Shown piece by piece: positions 60,814-64,000 of a stretch of DNA of 64,000 nucleotides. How positions within the stretch are numbered: the first letter of the stretch is position 1; every line of letters starts with the position of its first letter. This DNA is from Castellaniella sp044508625. Lineage in GTDB: Bacteria > Pseudomonadota > Gammaproteobacteria > Burkholderiales > Burkholderiaceae_B. The translations under genes and the position numbers were made by a program. The notes under the pieces are model-generated. The model did not search any database. It was not told where the DNA came from and saw only the letters and a list, made by a program, of their open reading frames with translations. The stretch lies in contig JBIQHJ010000012.1 of the NCBI GenBank assembly GCA_044508625.1, positions 9,162 through 73,161 on the forward strand. The letters are read 5' to 3'.

Positions 60814-61659
60814 TCACGAGTGAGCGACCGCCTCCGCCGCGCCGGGGCGCGCGGCGGGGAGCCTGCCGAGGAACGAGCGCAGCGCCTCGTTGACGGCCGC
60901 GGGCGTGGTGACGTTCATCATGTGCCGCGCCCCCGGGATGATCACCAGCTCGGAGCCCGGCGCGCGCTCGGCCATGGCGATGGACATGCCGGGCGCCGAG
61001 TTCGGATCGAGCTCGCCGGTCATGAACAGCGCCGGCATGCGCAGCGTGCCCAGCCTGTCCGCATGGACCGCGTCGCTTTGCGCAAAGAGCTGGTACGTGC
61101 GGGCGTAGCCGATCGGGTGCACGCGGCTCAGGATCCGGCCGATCATCTCGGCGACCTCGTGCAGGCCGGTGGGCACCTCGTCGCCGAACCAGCGGGACAG
61201 CGTGCTCTGGACGGTGGCGCGCACGCCGGCCGCCTTGAGCGCCCGGGCGCGGGCCATGATCGCGGCCTTCTGCTCGGGCGTGCGCATGAACACCGCGTTG
61301 AGCGCGGCCACCCGCAGCGTCCGCTCGGGGCGGCTCAGCGCGAATTCCAGCGCCACGAGCGCGCCCATCGAATGCCCGACGATGTTGGCCGCGGGGATCT
61401 CCAGTTCGTCCATCAAGGCCGCGAGCTGCGCCGCGTAATCGGGCAGCGTGACGCCTTCCTCGGGATCGCGGCTGTTGCCGTGGCCCAGCATGTCGTAGGT
61501 GACGACCTGATGGTCCCTGGCCAGCTCGTTGACTTGCGGGGCCCAGATGATCTGCTCCATCCCCACGCCGTGGATCAGCACGAGGGGCTCGCCGGCCCCG
61601 TGGATGCTGAACGCGGTGCCGCCGGCGAGGCCCACCACGGGTCGAGGCTCACGCGTCAT
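60814..61659 (-). CDS. Alpha/beta hydrolase, enol-lactonase-like
   Basis: 281 residues from ATG 61659 (MTREPRPVV). Nucleophile elbow VGHSMGALVAL, oxyanion HGVGMEQIIW, acid in TGELDPNSAPG and His in IPGARHMMNV. The length and the layout are those of 3-oxoadipate enol-lactonase and related C-C or ester hydrolases. The start overlaps the upstream DUF1185-like gene by 11 bases, so these two are coupled. Together with the carboxymuconolactone-decarboxylase-like gene downstream it suggests lactone steps of an aromatic pathway. Confidence 0.87.
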   Translation of the reverse strand: MTREPRPVVGLAGGTAFSIHGAGEPLVLIHGVGMEQIIWAPQVNELARDHQVVTYDMLGHGNSRDPEEGVTLPDYAAQLAALMDELEIPAANIVGHSMGALVALEFALSRPERTLRVAALNAVFMRTPEQKAAIMARARALKAAGVRATVQSTLSRWFGDEVPTGLHEVAEMIGRILSRVHPIGYARTYQLFAQSDAVHADRLGTLRMPALFMTGELDPNSAPGMSIAMAERAPGSELVIIPGARHMMNVTTPAAVNEALRSFLGRLPAARPGAAEAVAHS

Positions 61660-62239
61660 TGCTGCCCAGCATTTCAAGGTCCTTGTACCGGTTCCCGATG
61701 CGGTGATGGGGCCGGCCCCCGATCGATGCGCCCAGGGCGACGACGATCTCGTCGGGGCCCGGGGCGTCATTGATGGCGAACTGCAGGGTCAGGTAATGAG
61801 AGCGCATGCCCTCGTCCAGCTTGTGCATCATCGGGATGGCGATCGCGCAGTTCGGGCCGGCGCGCACATTGGTGAAACTGAGATAGCTGGTGGCGCCCAC
61901 CGCCTTGCGGTAGTGGTTGCCAAAGCGCAGGGTGTGGATCAGCGCCGAGGCGTGCTCGACCTCGCCGTTCGTGCCCACCACCGCCGCCTTTCCGTAGGCC
62001 TCGACGGCGTCCCCCGTCCCCGCCATGGCCACGATCTTTTCCGTCAGCAGCTTGCCCAGCACCGGGGCGATGGCGAGGATTTCCGGATTCAGGTCCTCGA
62101 CGAAGCCGCGGCCCGCCCAGGGGTTCCTCAGCACGGCCGCCGCGGCGAACATCTTGAGCGTGGGCTGCGCCGCCTTCTGGCCTTCGATCAGGGTTTCTTC
62201 GTGGAACAGGACGATCTTGCGGATTTCTGGATCTTTCAT
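61649..62239 (-). CDS. DUF1185/amino acid synthesis-family protein
   Basis: 196 residues. The family (sometimes called amino acid synthesis family protein) has members in Bordetella and related genera. Visible segments are IRKIVLFHEETLIEGQKAAQPTLKMFAAAAVLRNPWAGRGFVEDLNP and GKAAVVGTNGEVEHASALIHTLRFGNHYRKAVGATSYL. No function is established as far as I know. It lies between an aldehyde dehydrogenase and a coupled hydrolase, so it should be part of the same pathway. Histidines and acids in the ASALIHTLRFG and PHHRIGNRY segments could bind a metal (speculative). Confidence 0.82.
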   Translation of the reverse strand: MKDPEIRKIVLFHEETLIEGQKAAQPTLKMFAAAAVLRNPWAGRGFVEDLNPEILAIAPVLGKLLTEKIVAMAGTGDAVEAYGKAAVVGTNGEVEHASALIHTLRFGNHYRKAVGATSYLSFTNVRAGPNCAIAIPMMHKLDEGMRSHYLTLQFAINDAPGPDEIVVALGASIGGRPHHRIGNRYKDLEMLGSNDA

Positions 62240-62302
62240 GGGTCTTCCATTGAGAGGGACGATGGGGGGCCGGCCGCCGCCGGCCGGCGCGCTGCGTGAC
62301 GG

Positions 62303-63775
62303 TCAGCGCATGACGAAAGGGTCGGCGATGGGCTCGTCGGACGTGCGTATCCAGACCGATTTCGTGCGGGTGTATTCCAGGGCCGCGTCCAGGCCGCCTT
62401 CGCGCCCCTGTCCGCTCAGCCCGTAGCCGCCGAAGGGCACGATGGGCGAGACCGCGCGATAGGTGTTGACCCAGACGATGCCCGCGCGCAGGGCGCGCAT
62501 CAGCCGGTGGGCGCGGGTCAGGTCGCGCGTGAAGACGCCCGAGGCCAGTCCGTACCCGGAATCATTGGCGAGCGCGATGGCCTCGGCCTCGGTATCGAAG
62601 ACATTGACGCTCAGGACCGGCCCGAACAGCTCCTCGCGGACGCTGGGTATGCACGCATCGGGGCAATCCAGGATGGTCGGCAGGTAGTACTGGCCGCGCG
62701 CCGCGCCCTCGGGGCGGCGGCCGCCGCTCACCAGCGCGGCGCCGGCGGCGATGCTGTCCGCGACCACGCGCTCGATGTGCTCGAGCTGGCGCGGCGTCGC
62801 CAGCGGCCCCATTTCCGTCGCCGGGTCCAGGGGATCGCCGATGACGATGGCCTCGGCCTTGGCCTTGAGGCGCGCCAGCAGGGCCTGGTGCAGGCCCCGC
62901 TGCACCAGCAGCCGCGAGCCGGCCACGCAGCTCTGCCCCGAGGCGGCGAACACGCCGGCCACCACCGCATTGGCGGCGCTTTCGAGGTCGGCGTCGTCGA
63001 ACACCAGGACGGGGGACTTGCCGCCCAGTTCGAGGCTGGTGCTGGCCAGGTTTTCCGCCGAGTTCCGCACGATCCGGCGCGCCGTGCCGGGCCCGCCGGT
63101 GAATGCGATGCGGGCGACCAGCGGGTGCGTCGTGAGCGCCTGGCCGCAATCCTCGCCAAAGCCGGTGATCACATTGACCACGCCGGGAGGAAAGCCGGCC
63201 TCGTGGACCAGCCTGGCGAATTCCAGCAGGGGGGCGGGACCGTCCTCGGAGGCCTTGAGCACCACGGTGCAGCCGGCCGCCAGCAGCGGGCCGAGCTTGA
63301 CCGCCGAGAGAAAGAGCTGGGAATTCCACGGCACGATGGCGGCGACCACCCCGATGGGCTCGCGGCGCAGGACGACCTCCATGTCGGGCTTGTCGACCGG
63401 CAGGGCCGCGCCGTGGATCTTGTCCGCCAGCCCCGCGTAATAGCGGTAGTACTCGGCCACATAGCCGATCTGGCTGCGCGTCTCGCGGATGATCTTGCCG
63501 GTGTCGGCCGTCTCGAGCTCCGCCAGGCGCGGCGCGTGCGCGGCCACGAGGTCCGCGAGCTTGTGGAGGAGCCTGCCGCGCTGGCTGGCCGTCAGCCCGG
63601 CCCACCCGGGGGACAGGAAGGCCCGGTGCGCCGCCTGGACGGCGCGGTCGACGTCGTCCGCGCCGGCGCGCGGCATGAGCGCCCAGGTCTCGCCGCTGGC
63701 GGGGTTCCTGCTCTCGAAGGTGGCCGAGCCTTGCTCGAAGGCGCCGTCGATGTATTGCTCGAATCTCTGGATCAT
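62303..63775 (-). CDS. NAD(P)-dependent aldehyde dehydrogenase
   Basis: 490 residues, full-length ALDH. Active-site Cys in AASGQSCVAGSR, general base Glu in LELGGKSPVLV, and cofactor loop FTGGPGTARRIV. It oxidises an aldehyde to the acid. First gene of the block read leftward from the operator at 63840, followed by the DUF1185-like protein (63-base gap) and the hydrolase. The substrate is probably an aromatic or semialdehyde intermediate, inferred from neighbours. Confidence 0.93.
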   Translation of the reverse strand: MIQRFEQYIDGAFEQGSATFESRNPASGETWALMPRAGADDVDRAVQAAHRAFLSPGWAGLTASQRGRLLHKLADLVAAHAPRLAELETADTGKIIRETRSQIGYVAEYYRYYAGLADKIHGAALPVDKPDMEVVLRREPIGVVAAIVPWNSQLFLSAVKLGPLLAAGCTVVLKASEDGPAPLLEFARLVHEAGFPPGVVNVITGFGEDCGQALTTHPLVARIAFTGGPGTARRIVRNSAENLASTSLELGGKSPVLVFDDADLESAANAVVAGVFAASGQSCVAGSRLLVQRGLHQALLARLKAKAEAIVIGDPLDPATEMGPLATPRQLEHIERVVADSIAAGAALVSGGRRPEGAARGQYYLPTILDCPDACIPSVREELFGPVLSVNVFDTEAEAIALANDSGYGLASGVFTRDLTRAHRLMRALRAGIVWVNTYRAVSPIVPFGGYGLSGQGREGGLDAALEYTRTKSVWIRTSDEPIADPFVMR

Positions 63776-63839
63776 TCCGTGGTCTTTTCCCTTGCCGGCG
63801 CCCGTGCGGCGCCAAGCCTGCGTCTTGGTTTTTTCAATA

Positions 63840-63860
63840 ATACCATAATATGGTATACCA
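63840..63860. promoter_or_regulatory. Palindromic operator upstream of aldehyde dehydrogenase
   Basis: ATACCATA-A-TATGGTAT (63840-63856) is a perfect 8-1-8 inverted repeat overlapping TGGTATACCA (63851-63860), giving three half-sites. TATGGTATACCAAAAAA is identical to the site at 59951-59967. Proposed binding site of the FCD-type GntR at 60044. Confidence 0.75.
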
Positions 63861-63943
63861 AAAAAAGGAGCCTGGCGAGCTTGTGGAGATCCGCTTCGTG
63901 CGGATTGGTTTCGTGGAGAGCGGGTCGGTGTCGTGGAGACCGC

Positions 63944-64000
63944 GAGGCGGCGCTGCGCGTGGCCGACTACGGCTACGTGCTCGAGACGGGGGAACTGGTC
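63944..64000 (+). pseudogene. Fragment of a LivF-type ABC ATPase C-terminus
   Basis: The last 57 bases encode EAALRVADYGYVLETGELV, matching the end of LivF-type ATPases (ADRGYVLETGRIV in the intact genes here). Only about 80 bases separate it from the aldehyde dehydrogenase operator, far less than the 600 or so needed for the rest of the gene, and the frame before it shows no ATPase motifs. It is therefore probably a 5'-truncated remnant that continues past the right edge. Short degenerate GTGGAGA repeats precede it. An unrelated short gene with a chance match is less likely. Confidence 0.45.

Overview
The window is about 64 kb of GC-rich, gene-dense DNA from what looks like a betaproteobacterium of the Alcaligenaceae (Bordetella or Achromobacter type). 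That placement is an inference from base composition, the run of solute-binding-protein importers, the many GntR/FCD regulators and the kinds of catabolic genes; no rRNA or marker gene is present to prove it. The one stable RNA is tRNA-Cys. There are no insertion sequences, phage genes or CRISPR arrays. Most of the window is made of carbon-acid catabolic operons, each with its own importer and regulator.

Layout. (1) 1-1527: a GntR regulator cut by the left edge, and an Asp/Glu-hydantoin racemase-like gene with a 9-bp repeat tract. (2) 1592-20700: two divergent transcription units around a palindromic operator near 6040, plus a third unit. Leftward are a DUF169 protein, an acyl-CoA dehydrogenase, an SDR and an aminoglycoside-phosphotransferase-like kinase. 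Rightward are a TRAP importer, an enoyl-CoA hydratase/isomerase, a second acyl-CoA dehydrogenase, a metallo-beta-lactamase-fold hydrolase, an ADP-forming acyl-CoA synthetase, a UbiD-type decarboxylase, a TIGR04076-like protein and UbiX. Convergent to these is a FadB-like/thiolase pair with its own GntR regulator at 21114. Together they read as uptake, CoA activation, prenyl-FMN decarboxylation, removal of a 4-hydroxyl by phosphorylation and elimination, and beta-oxidation of an unidentified acid. (3) 22163-24415: a housekeeping-like stretch with a VanZ-like protein, an unknown protein, a DUF4258/XRE toxin-antitoxin-like pair and tRNA-Cys.

(4) 24462-36895, leftward: a KstD-like flavoprotein, an SDR, a branched-chain-type ABC importer with a fused permease-ATPase, a variant metallo-beta-lactamase protein, an Old Yellow Enzyme, a double-EthD protein and two exporters, with a divergent IclR regulator at 37019. 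(5) 37845-39761: a metallophosphoesterase and a BUD32/lipopolysaccharide-kinase-like protein. (6) 40242-52397, rightward: N-carbamoyl-D-amino-acid hydrolase, D-hydantoinase/dihydropyrimidinase, an ornithine-cyclodeaminase-like protein, a complete five-gene ABC importer, an MmgE/PrpD protein, an asparaginase, a PuuE-like deacetylase and an Asp/Glu racemase. This is a ureide/hydantoin/amide unit. (7) 52491-63775, leftward: aldehyde dehydrogenase, DUF1185 protein, alpha/beta hydrolase, GntR regulator, ABC importer (again with a fused permease-ATPase), iron alcohol dehydrogenase, carboxymuconolactone-decarboxylase-like protein and LysR. Two promoters of this block share a TGGTATACCA operator. At the right edge a short stretch matches the C-terminus of an ABC ATPase with no room for the rest of the gene.

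A structural theme runs through the window. Short tandem repeats (9, 14, 16, 21, 22 and about 43 bp) repeatedly sit at or just past gene 3' ends, and in several cases duplicate the stop codon region.
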